Origin: Fusobacteria bacterium ZRK30
GTDB taxonomy: Bacteria > Fusobacteriota > Fusobacteriia > Fusobacteriales > Fusobacteriaceae
Length of the DNA: 64,000 nt
Reading direction: 5' to 3'
Assembly (NCBI GenBank): GCA_024628785.1
Contig: CP102405.1
Location: 1,736,001 to 1,800,000 of the forward strand
Part shown: positions 50,529 through 59,302 of the stretch, in pieces
How the letters are laid out: the number at the start of each line of letters is the position of its first letter
How positions within the stretch are numbered: the stretch's first letter is position 1
The notes under the pieces: generated by a model
What the model was told of the DNA's origin: nothing
Seen by the model: only the letters and a program-made list of their open reading frames with translations
The model's database searches: none
Program-made: the position numbers and the translations under genes

Positions 50529-52274
50529 ATTAAAACTTTAAAAAACTTTATAAATAAAACAATAGAAAATTCATTTTTAGAGAATGGATATGACTCAAGC
50601 TTAGGTGTAGTAGAGTATTCTTCAAACAATAAGTTTGGACAATTCCAATGCAGTGGATCATTAACTTTAGCAAAAAGAATAAAGGAAAACCCTATGTTGA
50701 TAGCTGAAAAAATTAAAATTTCTCTTGAGAAAACAAAATATTTTAACTCTGTTAATGTTTTAAAACCAGGTTTTATTAACTTAGTAATAAAAGATGAACT
50801 TTTAATGAATTATACAAAAAAAACTTATATACAATTAAATGAAGAAAGAGAACAAAATAAAGGTAAAATAATTATTGATTATGGGGGACCGAATATAGCG
50901 AAACCGTTACATGTGGGCCATTTACGGTCTGCTATTATAGGAGAAAGCTTAAAAAGAATAGGGAATTATATAGGTTATAATGTTATAGGAGATGTACATC
51001 TGGGAGATTGGGGGTTACAAATAGGTTTAATTATGTGTGAAATGAAGGAAAGAAATCCTTCTTGGTGTTATTTTAATGATAATTTTAACGGCTTATATCC
51101 TACTAAGTCACCATTTACAATTGAAATTTTAGAAGAAATATATCCTTTTGCTTCCATAAAATCTAAAAAAAATTCTAAGTTTTTAACTGAAGCTAAAAAA
51201 GCAACAAAAGATTTTCAACAAGGAAATAAAGGATTGAAAGAGTTGTGGTCACAAATTCTAGATGTTTCTATCAATGATTTGAAAAAAAATTATTCAAATC
51301 TAAATGTTAATTTTGAACTTTGGAAAAAAGAAAGCGATGTTCAAAAATATATACCTCAAATTATTAAATATTTAAAAGATAAAAACTATTCTAAAGTTAG
51401 TGAGGGTGCTGTTGTTGTTCCTGTTAGTTTCAATGACGATAAAAGAACTATCCCTCCATTTATGTTGGTAAAAACAGATGGAGCAACCTTATATTCAACA
51501 ACCGACTTAGCTACAATAGTTGAAAGAGAGGAACAATTCACTCCTCAAGAAATTATTTATGTTGTTGATAAAAGACAAGAGTTACATTTTGAACAAGTTT
51601 TTAGATGTGCATATAAAACAAAGTTGTTTCCTGAAAATAAAAGGTTATCTTTTATTGGATTTGGAACTATGAATGGAAAAGATGGCAAACCTTTTAAAAC
51701 AAGGGATGGTGGTACTCTTAAGCTTTCTGATTTTTTGATTACTGTTGAAGAAAGTGTTAGAAGCAAAATGTTACAAAGTAAAAAAGAATATAATGAAGAA
51801 ACTATGAAAAAAATTTCTTTAGCTGCTATAAAATATGCTGATCTATCTAATCAGCCTCATAAAGATTATATATTTGATATTAGAAAATTTACTTCATTTG
51901 AAGGAAATACTGGGCCATATATCTTATATTCATTAACTAGAATCAAATCTATTTTAAACAAATCAACAACAAAGGATTTAACTTTATTAACGTTAGAATC
52001 GCCTAATAGTGAAGTAGAAAGACAGTTATATTTAGAATTAACAAAGTTTGAGGAAGTTATAAATCAAAGCTTTGAAATTTATTCTCCACATAAAATTTGT
52101 CAATATATTTACACCATATCTAATTTATTTAATAGTTTCTATCATAAAACAAATATCTTAAATGAAAAAGATTTAAAGCAAAAAAAATCTTGGTTACAGC
52201 TTTTAAAAATTACAGAAAAAAACTTAGAAATATCCTTAAACTTATTAGGATTAGAATCTGTTGATAAAATGTAA
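50529..52274 (+). CDS. argS: Arginyl-tRNA synthetase, apparent AUU start
   Basis: The protein (about 581 residues) charges tRNA(Arg). It has the N-terminal Add1 domain (FINKTIENSFLENGYDSSLG ... FGQFQCSGSLTLAKRI ... PGFINLVI), the HIGH motif as NIAKPLHVGHLRSAIIGE, the KMSK-equivalent loop GKPFKTRDGGTLKL, and an all-helical anticodon domain with NLFNSFYH and LLGLESVDKM. The first in-frame ATG is 50694, which would delete half of Add1. Upstream of it the frame stays open with strong homology back to ATT 50529, which lies seven bases after AAGGAGG; no ATG, GTG or TTG occurs in between, and a stop is at 50505. So AUU is the likely start, a rare and poorly used codon. Confidence 0.88.
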   Translation: MKTLKNFINKTIENSFLENGYDSSLGVVEYSSNNKFGQFQCSGSLTLAKRIKENPMLIAEKIKISLEKTKYFNSVNVLKPGFINLVIKDELLMNYTKKTYIQLNEEREQNKGKIIIDYGGPNIAKPLHVGHLRSAIIGESLKRIGNYIGYNVIGDVHLGDWGLQIGLIMCEMKERNPSWCYFNDNFNGLYPTKSPFTIEILEEIYPFASIKSKKNSKFLTEAKKATKDFQQGNKGLKELWSQILDVSINDLKKNYSNLNVNFELWKKESDVQKYIPQIIKYLKDKNYSKVSEGAVVVPVSFNDDKRTIPPFMLVKTDGATLYSTTDLATIVEREEQFTPQEIIYVVDKRQELHFEQVFRCAYKTKLFPENKRLSFIGFGTMNGKDGKPFKTRDGGTLKLSDFLITVEESVRSKMLQSKKEYNEETMKKISLAAIKYADLSNQPHKDYIFDIRKFTSFEGNTGPYILYSLTRIKSILNKSTTKDLTLLTLESPNSEVERQLYLELTKFEEVINQSFEIYSPHKICQYIYTISNLFNSFYHKTNILNEKDLKQKKSWLQLLKITEKNLEISLNLLGLESVDKM

Positions 52275-52282
52275 ATTAAGTT

Positions 52283-52319
52283 AAAGTCTATTTAGATTTT
52301 TCTAGATAGGCTTTTTTTT
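52283..52319 (+). terminator. Terminator after argS
   Basis: AAAGTCTATTTAGA / TCTAGATAGGCTTTTTTTT. Paralogous to the terminator at 49159-49195, with about 60 similar bases following. Confidence 0.85.
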
Positions 52320-52391
52320 GACATAAATTATTAACTTAAAGATTATACAAATGAGGTATGGCAGAAAAAATTATATATAAATAATATTCTA

Positions 52392-52420
52392 TTGACAAAA
52401 TCATAATAAATTATTATAGT
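52392..52420 (+). promoter_or_regulatory. Promoter of metK-nifU
   Basis: TTGACA (52392-52397) and TATAGT (52415-52420), spacer 17. Confidence 0.8.
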
Positions 52421-52426
52421 TAAAAC

Positions 52427-52438
52427 GTGCATATGCAC
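52427..52438 (+). promoter_or_regulatory. Possible operator at the metK start site
   Basis: GTGCATATGCAC is a perfect 12-base palindrome exactly where the transcript should begin (about +1 to +12). A repressor bound here would block the metK promoter. The regulator is unknown. Confidence 0.45.
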
Positions 52439-52503
52439 AATACTAATAAAAGATATAATTTGAAAAGATTAATCATAAAAGTTTATACGGAGATGATCAA
52501 CAG

Positions 52504-53658
52504 ATGGAAAAGAAAATATTATTTACTTCGGAGTATGTATCACCGGGACATCCAGATAAAATTTCAGATCAGATATCAGATGCAGTATTAGATGTCTGCT
52601 TAAAGGGTGATCCAAATTCCAGAGTAGCCTGCGAAGTTTTCTGCACAACTGGGCAGGTTGTGGTTGGAGGAGAGATTACAACCAGTAGTTATGTGGATGT
52701 TCAGAAAATTGTAAGGGAAAAGATAGATGAGATAGGATATGAGGAAGGGATGGGGTTTGATTCAAATTGCGGAGTGATAAACTTAATTTGTTCCCAGTCA
52801 CCTGATATTGCAATGGGTGTCGATAAAGGTGGAGCAGGAGATCAGGGAATAATGTTTGGAGGAGCTGTCAGAGAAACTCCGGAGCTTATGCCCCTGGCAT
52901 TAGTTCTCTCTAGGGAGATTATTAAGAGATTGACTCAAATGACTAGGTCAAAGGAAATTATCTGGGCAAGACCTGATGCCAAATCCCAGGTAACCCTGGC
53001 CTACGATGAATGCGGGAATATTGATTGTGTTGATACAGTGGTAGTGTCTGTACAGCACCACCCGGAAGTGACACAGGAGGAGATCCATAAAACAATTATA
53101 GAGGAGGTAATCAACCCTGTTCTGAAAAAATATAAAATAGATCCGGCAGATGTTAAAAACTACCATATTAATCCTACAGGAAGATTTGTAATAGGGGGAC
53201 CCCATGGAGATGTAGGACTTACAGGAAGAAAAATTATTGTGGATACCTACGGGGGATACTTCAGACATGGAGGAGGAGCATTCTCCGGAAAAGATCCTTC
53301 CAAAGTAGATAGATCAGCAGCATATGCAGCAAGGTGGGTTGCAAAAAACATCGTAGGAGCAGATCTTGCAGAAAAATGTGAGGTACAGCTGTCCTATGCA
53401 ATCGGTGTAGCAGAGCCAATCTCTATAAAGATCGATTCTTTCGGGACAGGTAAAATCAGTGACATAGAGATGGCTGATATTGTAAAAGATACCTTCGATC
53501 TTACCCCTAAGGGAATAGAAAATGACCTTGAATTGAGAAGAGGTAAATTTAATTATCAGGATTTAGCTGCATTTGGTCATATTGGAAGAACAGACATAGA
53601 TCTTCCCTGGGAAAGATTAAATAAAGTAGACCTGGTAAACTTTCAGCTGAAAAAATAA
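52504..53658 (+). CDS. metK: S-adenosylmethionine synthetase
   Basis: The 384-residue enzyme makes S-adenosylmethionine from methionine and ATP. Signatures are [23 protein letters not shown] at the N-terminus, [27 protein letters not shown] (the GAGDQG loop), [10 protein letters not shown]-type [35 protein letters not shown], and the C-terminal DLPWER. All of the enzyme is present. GGAGATG precedes the ATG. nifU follows after 24 bases, so the two form an operon. No SAM riboswitch motif was recognised upstream. Confidence 0.97.
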   Translation: MEKKILFTSEYVSPGHPDKISDQISDAVLDVCLKGDPNSRVACEVFCTTGQVVVGGEITTSSYVDVQKIVREKIDEIGYEEGMGFDSNCGVINLICSQSPDIAMGVDKGGAGDQGIMFGGAVRETPELMPLALVLSREIIKRLTQMTRSKEIIWARPDAKSQVTLAYDECGNIDCVDTVVVSVQHHPEVTQEEIHKTIIEEVINPVLKKYKIDPADVKNYHINPTGRFVIGGPHGDVGLTGRKIIVDTYGGYFRHGGGAFSGKDPSKVDRSAAYAARWVAKNIVGADLAEKCEVQLSYAIGVAEPISIKIDSFGTGKISDIEMADIVKDTFDLTPKGIENDLELRRGKFNYQDLAAFGHIGRTDIDLPWERLNKVDLVNFQLKK

Positions 53659-53682
53659 TTTAAAAAGTGGGAGTGATGATAG

Positions 53683-54090
53683 ATGATATCTACAGAAAAA
53701 ATAATGGCTAATTTGATGTATACAAAAAAATTAATGGATCATTTTATGAATCCTAGAAATGTCGGGGTAATTGAAAACCCTGATGGATATGCAAAAGTTG
53801 GAAGCCCATCTTGCGGGGATATGATGGAGATCTTCTTAAAGATAGAAGATGAAATAATCAGAGATGCAAAATTTAGAACATTTGGATGTGCATCAGCTAT
53901 CGCCTCCTCATCTGTGACAACAGAGATGATTCTAAATAAAACTATAGAAGAAGCATTACAATTGACAAATAAATCTATTGTACAAAATTTAGATGGGTTA
54001 CCGGCATCAAAATTACATTGTTCCGTCTTGGCTGAAGAAGTTATAAATGCAGCAATAGAAGATTATACTTCTAAAAAACAAAAGACTTAA
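53683..54090 (+). CDS. nifU: NifU/IscU-like Fe-S cluster scaffold
   Basis: The 135-residue protein matches the NifU N-terminal/IscU scaffold: the three cluster-binding cysteines lie in GSPSCGDMM (with its Asp), RTFGCASAIASSS and SKLHCSVLAEEVI; LMDHFMNPRNVG is the conserved start. It assembles [2Fe-2S] or [4Fe-4S] clusters with sulfur from a cysteine desulfurase, which is not in the window. GGGAG precedes the ATG. Second gene after metK, as in some clostridial and fusobacterial genomes with linked sulfur and Fe-S genes. Confidence 0.93.
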   Translation: MISTEKIMANLMYTKKLMDHFMNPRNVGVIENPDGYAKVGSPSCGDMMEIFLKIEDEIIRDAKFRTFGCASAIASSSVTTEMILNKTIEEALQLTNKSIVQNLDGLPASKLHCSVLAEEVINAAIEDYTSKKQKT

Positions 54091-54160
54091 TTGATTTAAA
54101 TTCATTACAGTCTTAAAAAATCATAGAGCTGAAAAGGGACAGTAAACTTATAAAATATAT

Positions 54161-54192
54161 AAAAAAGCCTCAGATAAATTCATATCTGAGGC
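54161..54192 (-). terminator. Terminator between nifU and AGCS copy 2
   Basis: GCCTCAGAT / ATCTGAGGC, followed on the minus strand by TTTTTTATAT. Confidence 0.85.
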
Positions 54193-54198
54193 AATTCA

Positions 54199-55737
54199 TT
54201 ATGATATTTTTAATTCTGCTGCACCTTTTTCAACTATTACTGCGTCTCTTCCTTCTCTTCTTATTTCATCCCAGACAGCAAATTCTCCTTCTATTCCAAT
54301 CTTATTTGGGTTGAAGTCCCACTCATCTTCCCTGTTTTCCTTCATCCTTAATTTATAATCTTTCAGGCAGGCAATTGCCGGTTTATGCATAATTAAAATT
54401 CCTACTATGTTTATCCATGCCATTATTCCTATTCCGATATCTCCAAAGGTCCAAGCCATTCCTCCTGCTGCTACAGAACCTGAAAATGTAAATCCAAGAT
54501 ATATTAATTTTAGAATAAACCTGATTTTTTTCCCTTTTTCACTGCCCTTAGTTAGATAAACTAATGCTGTATCTCCATTCCAGAAAAATGCTAATAGTGT
54601 AGTAAAGGCGAAGAATACAATAGCTATGGCAACTATATATGCACCATACCCAATACCGATATCTAAAGCTGTAGATGTATTAGCTGCTCCTACTGTTCCC
54701 ATACTCATACTAGAGGTTGCACCCTTTCCTGCATAAATTGCCTTACCGGTAACTCCATCAAAAACCTTATATGCTCCTGTAATGATGATCATCAAGGCTG
54801 TAGCTGTACATACAAATATCGAATCGATGTAGATAGAAAATGCCTGTATCAATCCCTGCTTGGCAGGATGCGATGTGTCTGCTGCTGCTGCTGAAGCTGG
54901 TCCCGTTCCCTGCCCTGCTTCATTTGAATAAATACCTCTTTTTACACCCCAAGATATTGCTGCACCAGCAATCCCTGCAAAAGCCTCTTCTTTTCCAAAT
55001 GCAGATTTAACTATTAAAGTCAGTGATGGGATGATATCCCCAGCATTGAGTGCCAGCACTACCACTGCAATAATTATATATATTACCGCCATAAATGGAA
55101 CCACTATCCCGGCAAACTTCGCTAACCTCTTAGCTCCACCAAAAACAATAACACTTAAAAATCCTACAATAATTAATCCTGTTACCCACTCTGGAACTCC
55201 TACTGCTGTGTTTAAACTTCCTGCAATTACATTTGATTGAGTCGAAGGCATACATATAAGCATAGCCAGCACTGTAGATAAGGCAAATAAATTTCCATAC
55301 CAGGTCTTCCCGCCTAATAATCCTTTTTTAAAGTAATAAGCCGGTCCTCCTCTGTATCCACCTTCAAATTTTTCTTTATATAATTGTCCCAATGTAGATT
55401 CCACATATGATGAGGCAGCGCCTAATAATGAGATTACCCATAACCAAAATATAGACCCGGGTCCTCCCAATGCTATGGCTGTAGCTACTCCTGCAATGTT
55501 TCCAGTTCCTACCCTTCCAGAAACCGACATACACATGGCTTCAAATCCGCTTATTGAATCCTCTGATTTCTCTCCCTCTTTAACATCTTTTCCCAATAAT
55601 AGCCTTATCATCTCCTTAATCATCACAAATTGAACACCGCTTGTTTTTAGTGTAAAGAATAGTCCTGCACCTAAACAAAGATATACAAGTACCGGCGACC
55701 AAATAATACCATTTAATCCATTAATTAAAACTTCCAT
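54199..55737 (-). CDS. AGCS-family sodium:alanine/glycine symporter (copy 2)
   Basis: This 512-residue protein is almost the same as that at 23450-24988; differences include NGII for NSIV near the N-terminus, VMIKEM for MMIKEM, NTAVG for KTAVG and EKGAA for EEGAA. It carries the same AGCS signatures (GRVGTGNIAGVATAI; GIYSNEAGQGTGPAS). The start is ATG 55737 after GGAGGT, as in copy 1. The promoter boxes are also conserved, whereas the sequence further upstream has diverged. Two functional copies could differ in regulation; the synonymous differences show this is not an assembly duplicate. Confidence 0.95.
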   Translation of the reverse strand: MEVLINGLNGIIWSPVLVYLCLGAGLFFTLKTSGVQFVMIKEMIRLLLGKDVKEGEKSEDSISGFEAMCMSVSGRVGTGNIAGVATAIALGGPGSIFWLWVISLLGAASSYVESTLGQLYKEKFEGGYRGGPAYYFKKGLLGGKTWYGNLFALSTVLAMLICMPSTQSNVIAGSLNTAVGVPEWVTGLIIVGFLSVIVFGGAKRLAKFAGIVVPFMAVIYIIIAVVVLALNAGDIIPSLTLIVKSAFGKEEAFAGIAGAAISWGVKRGIYSNEAGQGTGPASAAAADTSHPAKQGLIQAFSIYIDSIFVCTATALMIIITGAYKVFDGVTGKAIYAGKGATSSMSMGTVGAANTSTALDIGIGYGAYIVAIAIVFFAFTTLLAFFWNGDTALVYLTKGSEKGKKIRFILKLIYLGFTFSGSVAAGGMAWTFGDIGIGIMAWINIVGILIMHKPAIACLKDYKLRMKENREDEWDFNPNKIGIEGEFAVWDEIRREGRDAVIVEKGAAELKIS

Positions 55738-55796
55738 TAAAACCTCCAAAGTAATTTCGAGCAATAAATCTAAACTTTATTTATTTACTAAATAAA

Positions 55797-55825
55797 AGTT
55801 TAGCATCACTTTTCACATATGTCAA
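55797..55825 (-). promoter_or_regulatory. Promoter of AGCS copy 2
   Basis: Minus strand TTGACA (55825-55820) and TAAACT (55802-55797), spacer 17. Just upstream is a hairpin, GCGAACA / TGTTCG plus TTTTT, that could end transcription from the far side. Confidence 0.75.
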
Positions 55826-55857
55826 AGCTAAAAACGAACACCTATTGCTGTTTTTGT

Positions 55858-56522
55858 TCGCTTTTTTTCTTTTAAACATTATAGAATGTGATTTTTTTAT
55901 CATAATAAAACTAAATAAGTATAACAAAGGAAAGGAAAATTTAGAGTCCCAATATTATAACGTTTTAAAATAGTACAAATAAATAAATTAACTATCTCAG
56001 CTAAAATATTCTAATTTTAAATTGTAGATTTTTCATATTTATTCAAATCTATATTTTTTAGATTTCAGATAGATCTATCAACAGATATTTTAGTTTATTG
56101 GTTATTTCTTATAAAAACTTCTATAACTCACTAGTTATTAGACTTATCTCTATAAGGATATTTAATTTAACTTAGTATAGAAAACTTATAATAATTGAAA
56201 AATCCTCTTGAATACTGTATTTAAAAATGATACTAGAGTATCAAAAAGTATGCTTCTCACCCTCAATTTAGTGAAATAAATAACAAAATTTAAATAGTCC
56301 CCCTGTTATTATTTTCTAATACTATTCTAATGAAAATATAATTAAATACTAATTTTATGTGTTGATTTTTCAACTTTCATCCAGCTGATGCCAAAATTAA
56401 TAAAGTCCCTGTCATCTTAATCACTCCAATTTATTTTTTATCTAAGATAATGAAATATACTCAATAAATTTTTTTTATCTTTTGTAAATTCCAAAACTCT
56501 TGGACAGATAAAAACCCCGGTA
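55858..56522. other. AT-rich intergenic stretch
   Basis: No credible gene. A section near 56145-56185 resembles 25370-25410, consistent with a diverged duplication of the AGCS upstream region. Confidence 0.45.
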
Positions 56523-56792
56523 ATGAGAGAAGGTGAAAAGTATATTTTAGATAAAAACAGTAGATTTTTTACAGATGATATATTTTATGGAATTGCCATA
56601 ACAAAATGGCTTGCAGATAAATATGAGATAGAAGTTCCTATGGTTAATAAACTCCTAAATTGGAGCCAAAGTTATTTAAATTTAGATCTTTTAAAAAATG
56701 ATGTGCTAAATACTGAATATGAGTACAATGGTGTAAAAGTTGGGATACCAACAAAATATAAAACATATCAAGAGATAGACCTAAAAAAATAA
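56523..56792 (+). pseudogene. C-terminal fragment of an opine/octopine dehydrogenase-like protein
   Basis: The 89-residue frame contains DKNSRFFTDDIFYGIAITKWLADKYEIEVPMVNKLLNW, which resembles the NAD/NADP octopine/nopaline dehydrogenase C-terminal domain (SRFFTEDIPYGL-like). The NAD-binding Rossmann domain, normally about 180 residues before this, is absent, and no ribosome site precedes the frame. It is a relic. Confidence 0.65.
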
Positions 56793-56901
56793 TATCGAAA
56801 TAGTATTCAAATATCAAAAAAAGATTTAATGAGTCCCCTTGCAGACTTATTAAACCTTTTTTATACTGATTTTTTACTAAACAAAAAAATTTAATCAACA
56901 C

Positions 56902-57060
56902 CTAATCTAAAACTTTTTCTGAATCAAATACTTTATATTCAGGATAAATTTCTTCCAGACGCTTTCTGTATTTGGCCCCCCAAACTTTCACACTCTCTAG
57001 AACCGGAATAAATTCTTTCCCCATTTCTGTTAGAGAATATTTGACCCCTTTATACTCACA
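56902..57060 (-). pseudogene. C-terminal fragment of an HxlR-family regulator
   Basis: The minus strand reads CEYKGVKYSLTEMGKEFIPV, then LESVKVWGAKYRKRLEE, to TAG at 56902. VEYSLTExGK-x-LxPVLExLxxWG is the winged-helix end of HxlR regulators. The DNA-binding helices are missing and a stop lies immediately upstream in frame, so it is a remnant. Confidence 0.72.
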
Positions 57061-57261
57061 TTACTCTGTTTTTTTATGTCTCTAATTTTACTGAAACTCT
57101 ATTTTATAAAAAAATGAAAAAATTAAATATCCATATTGTGGTACACTCTAACTAATATTACAGGGTAATCATTTATCCTTTCCTCTTTGCCATTTCAGTT
57201 TATTTTTAAGTACTGTGGTGTTTGCCAAATCGTCATCATACCAAAAAAATAGTCAAAACAG

Positions 57262-57290
57262 TTGATTTAGTGGGACAAATATAGTATAAT
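57262..57290 (+). promoter_or_regulatory. Promoter of the BCCT leader
   Basis: TTGATT (57262-57267) and TATAAT (57285-57290), spacer 17. The transcript would start near 57297, about 270 bases before the gene. Confidence 0.72.
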
Positions 57291-57296
57291 ATTAAA

Positions 57297-57568
57297 GAAT
57301 ACAATATGAAGTAAATTAAATGATTACTTAATTGGCGAGGTTTATAATGTTTTATATAGTGTAGATGCAAACCAATTGAACAAAAAGAAAAATTTAACTT
57401 GAAAAATATTTATAGAACTGGGGTTTATTCAGGGTCTCTTTTGAGGCAATGTATTATGCTACTTATGTGGCATATTGTGAGTCTATTAGACGAAACTTAA
57501 ACACTCTAACTCTATTACCTTTATGGTAGTAGAATTAGAGTGTTTTTTTGTTATTTAGGAGGAGTAAG
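57297..57568 (+). promoter_or_regulatory. Long structured 5' leader of the BCCT gene
   Basis: About 270 bases separate the promoter from the BCCT start. The leader holds small hairpins (ATGCTAC-TTAT-GTGGCAT; GTCT-ATT-AGAC) and ends in a strong terminator that abuts the ribosome site. A five-codon ORF with GCGAGG upstream (MFYIV, ATG near 57347) is also visible. It matches no riboswitch class I know by sequence (not glycine, T-box, SAM or c-di-GMP). An alternative is that 57425-57525 is a gene relic, since one frame reads NWGLFRVSFEAMYYATYVAY. Confidence 0.5.
57499..57549 (+). terminator. Terminator immediately before the BCCT gene
   Basis: AAACACTCTAACTCTATTACC pairs, with minor mismatches, with GGTAGTAGAATTAGAGTGTTT and is followed by TTTTG. 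AGGAGG begins only 8 bases later. Confidence 0.85.
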
Positions 57569-59272
57569 ATGGAGAAAAAAAAGAAGACAGTACAAAAATC
57601 AAAAACAAGGTTAAAAAAACCAAAGTTTGAAACCGATAAACTAAAGGGAAAAACAAAGTTATTACATTCTAGAAATATTAATAAGTGGGGGTTTGATTTT
57701 CACCCACAGGTATCTATTATTTCCGGATTGCTGGTTTTATTCTTTATAGGCTCTACTTTAAAAGACCCAATTATGGTAAATAAAGTTTTGAGTGGGGTTA
57801 AAGATAATATAACCAATAATTGGAATTGGTTTTTTATTATAAGCGCAAATATATTTTTGGTCTTCCCTATTTACCTTATGTTTAGTAAATTAGGAGAGGT
57901 TCGATTAGGAGGACCTAAGGCAAAACCAGAATATACTAATTTTGGATGGTATTCTATGCTTATAAGTGCCGGAATGGGTATCGGACTTATGTTCTGGAGT
58001 GTGGGAGAACCTCTTTATCATGCCACCGGTAAAATGCCAATAACCGATGGAAATTCAATTGGAGAAGCTTTAGGAGTAACTTTTTATCATTGGGGATTTC
58101 ATCCATGGGGGATCTATGCTCTGGTAGCCCTATCCCTGGCATTCTTTGCATATAACAGAGGATTACCTCTTTCTTTGAGATCTGTTTTTTATCCAATATT
58201 TAAAGACAGGGTCTTCGGTTGGATAGGAGATATTATCGATATCACAGCTGTAATTTCATGTCTTTTTGGACTGGCCACTTCCCTTGGATTTGGTTCCCAG
58301 CAAATAAATGCAGGGTTAAATTTTTTATTTGGGGTTCCTCAATCACCGAAAATTCAAGTGTTGATTATAGTTATCATCACATTTATAGCAACTATATCTG
58401 TTGTTTCCGGGATAGGAAAGGGTGTTAGAATCCTTTCGGAATTGAATATGAAAGTTGCTACTGTTTTTCTTATTATGATTATAGTTTTAGGCCCGACCCT
58501 TTATATTGTAAGAGCTTTTAATAATGGACTGGGATTTTATCTGAACAACTTAATTTCAATAAGTTTCTTTACTGAAAACGGAAACAAGTGGCAGGGATCA
58601 TGGACTATTTTCTATTGGGCATGGTGGATTTCATGGTCTCCATTTGTAGGAATGTTTATTGCTAGAATCTCAAAAGGAAGAACAGTCAGAGAATTTATAT
58701 TAGCTATCCTTATAGTCCCAACATTATTAAGTTTTATCTGGATGTCTGCTTTTGGCGGAACAGCCTTATTTCAAAACAGTGTAGATGGCGGTGCTCTGCT
58801 GGATGCAGTTAATAATAATGTGGCTACTTCACTGTTTGCAATGATTCAAAATCTAGATATATCTTCATCTTTTAAAATGATTCTTTCAATAACGGGGACA
58901 TTCTTAGTTATATCATTCTTCGTCACTTCATCGGATTCAGGATCTCTTGTGGTTGATAATCTAACTTCCGGAGGAAAGACAGACTCTCCAATTTCCCAGA
59001 GAATATTCTGGGCTGTGATGCAGGGAACCATAGCAGCAGCACTTTTAATAGCCGGAGGAAGCGAGGCCCTGAGTGCTCTTCAAACAGGTGTAATTATTTC
59101 AGGTCTGCCCTTTACAGTTATGCTCCTTGCTATGACTTATAGTTTACATATCGGTCTTCGGGATGACTTGAAAAAACTTAAACAATATAGAAGTGATAAG
59201 CTTCTAAATAAAATGTTTAACGAGAAAATATACGGTGAATTTCATAAAGATGAACCAGTAAAAGAAATTTAA
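57569..59272 (+). CDS. BCCT-family transporter (betaine/carnitine/choline type)
   Basis: The 567-residue protein has twelve membrane spans and BCCT signatures: GMGIGLMFWSVGEPLYH near residue 140, FYHWGFHPWGIYALVALSLAFFAYNRG, and the tryptophan-rich substrate box FYWAWWISWSPFVGMFIARISKGRT near residue 355. BCCT carriers import quaternary ammonium compounds with Na+, for osmoprotection or as carbon/nitrogen sources. A basic, Lys-rich N-terminal tail (about 45 residues) is present. ATG 57569 is chosen for its AGGAGG; an in-frame earlier ATG lies in the terminator. The long leader suggests regulated readthrough. Confidence 0.95.
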   Translation: MEKKKKTVQKSKTRLKKPKFETDKLKGKTKLLHSRNINKWGFDFHPQVSIISGLLVLFFIGSTLKDPIMVNKVLSGVKDNITNNWNWFFIISANIFLVFPIYLMFSKLGEVRLGGPKAKPEYTNFGWYSMLISAGMGIGLMFWSVGEPLYHATGKMPITDGNSIGEALGVTFYHWGFHPWGIYALVALSLAFFAYNRGLPLSLRSVFYPIFKDRVFGWIGDIIDITAVISCLFGLATSLGFGSQQINAGLNFLFGVPQSPKIQVLIIVIITFIATISVVSGIGKGVRILSELNMKVATVFLIMIIVLGPTLYIVRAFNNGLGFYLNNLISISFFTENGNKWQGSWTIFYWAWWISWSPFVGMFIARISKGRTVREFILAILIVPTLLSFIWMSAFGGTALFQNSVDGGALLDAVNNNVATSLFAMIQNLDISSSFKMILSITGTFLVISFFVTSSDSGSLVVDNLTSGGKTDSPISQRIFWAVMQGTIAAALLIAGGSEALSALQTGVIISGLPFTVMLLAMTYSLHIGLRDDLKKLKQYRSDKLLNKMFNEKIYGEFHKDEPVKEI

Positions 59273-59302
59273 TGGAAAATTAAATGAAATGAAAAATCAA
59301 AT

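Noticed and set aside
47042-52274. Microcin C-like gene cluster
   Set aside because: No ThiF-like adenylyltransferase and no conserved heptapeptide gene; kept only as a weak self-protection hypothesis.
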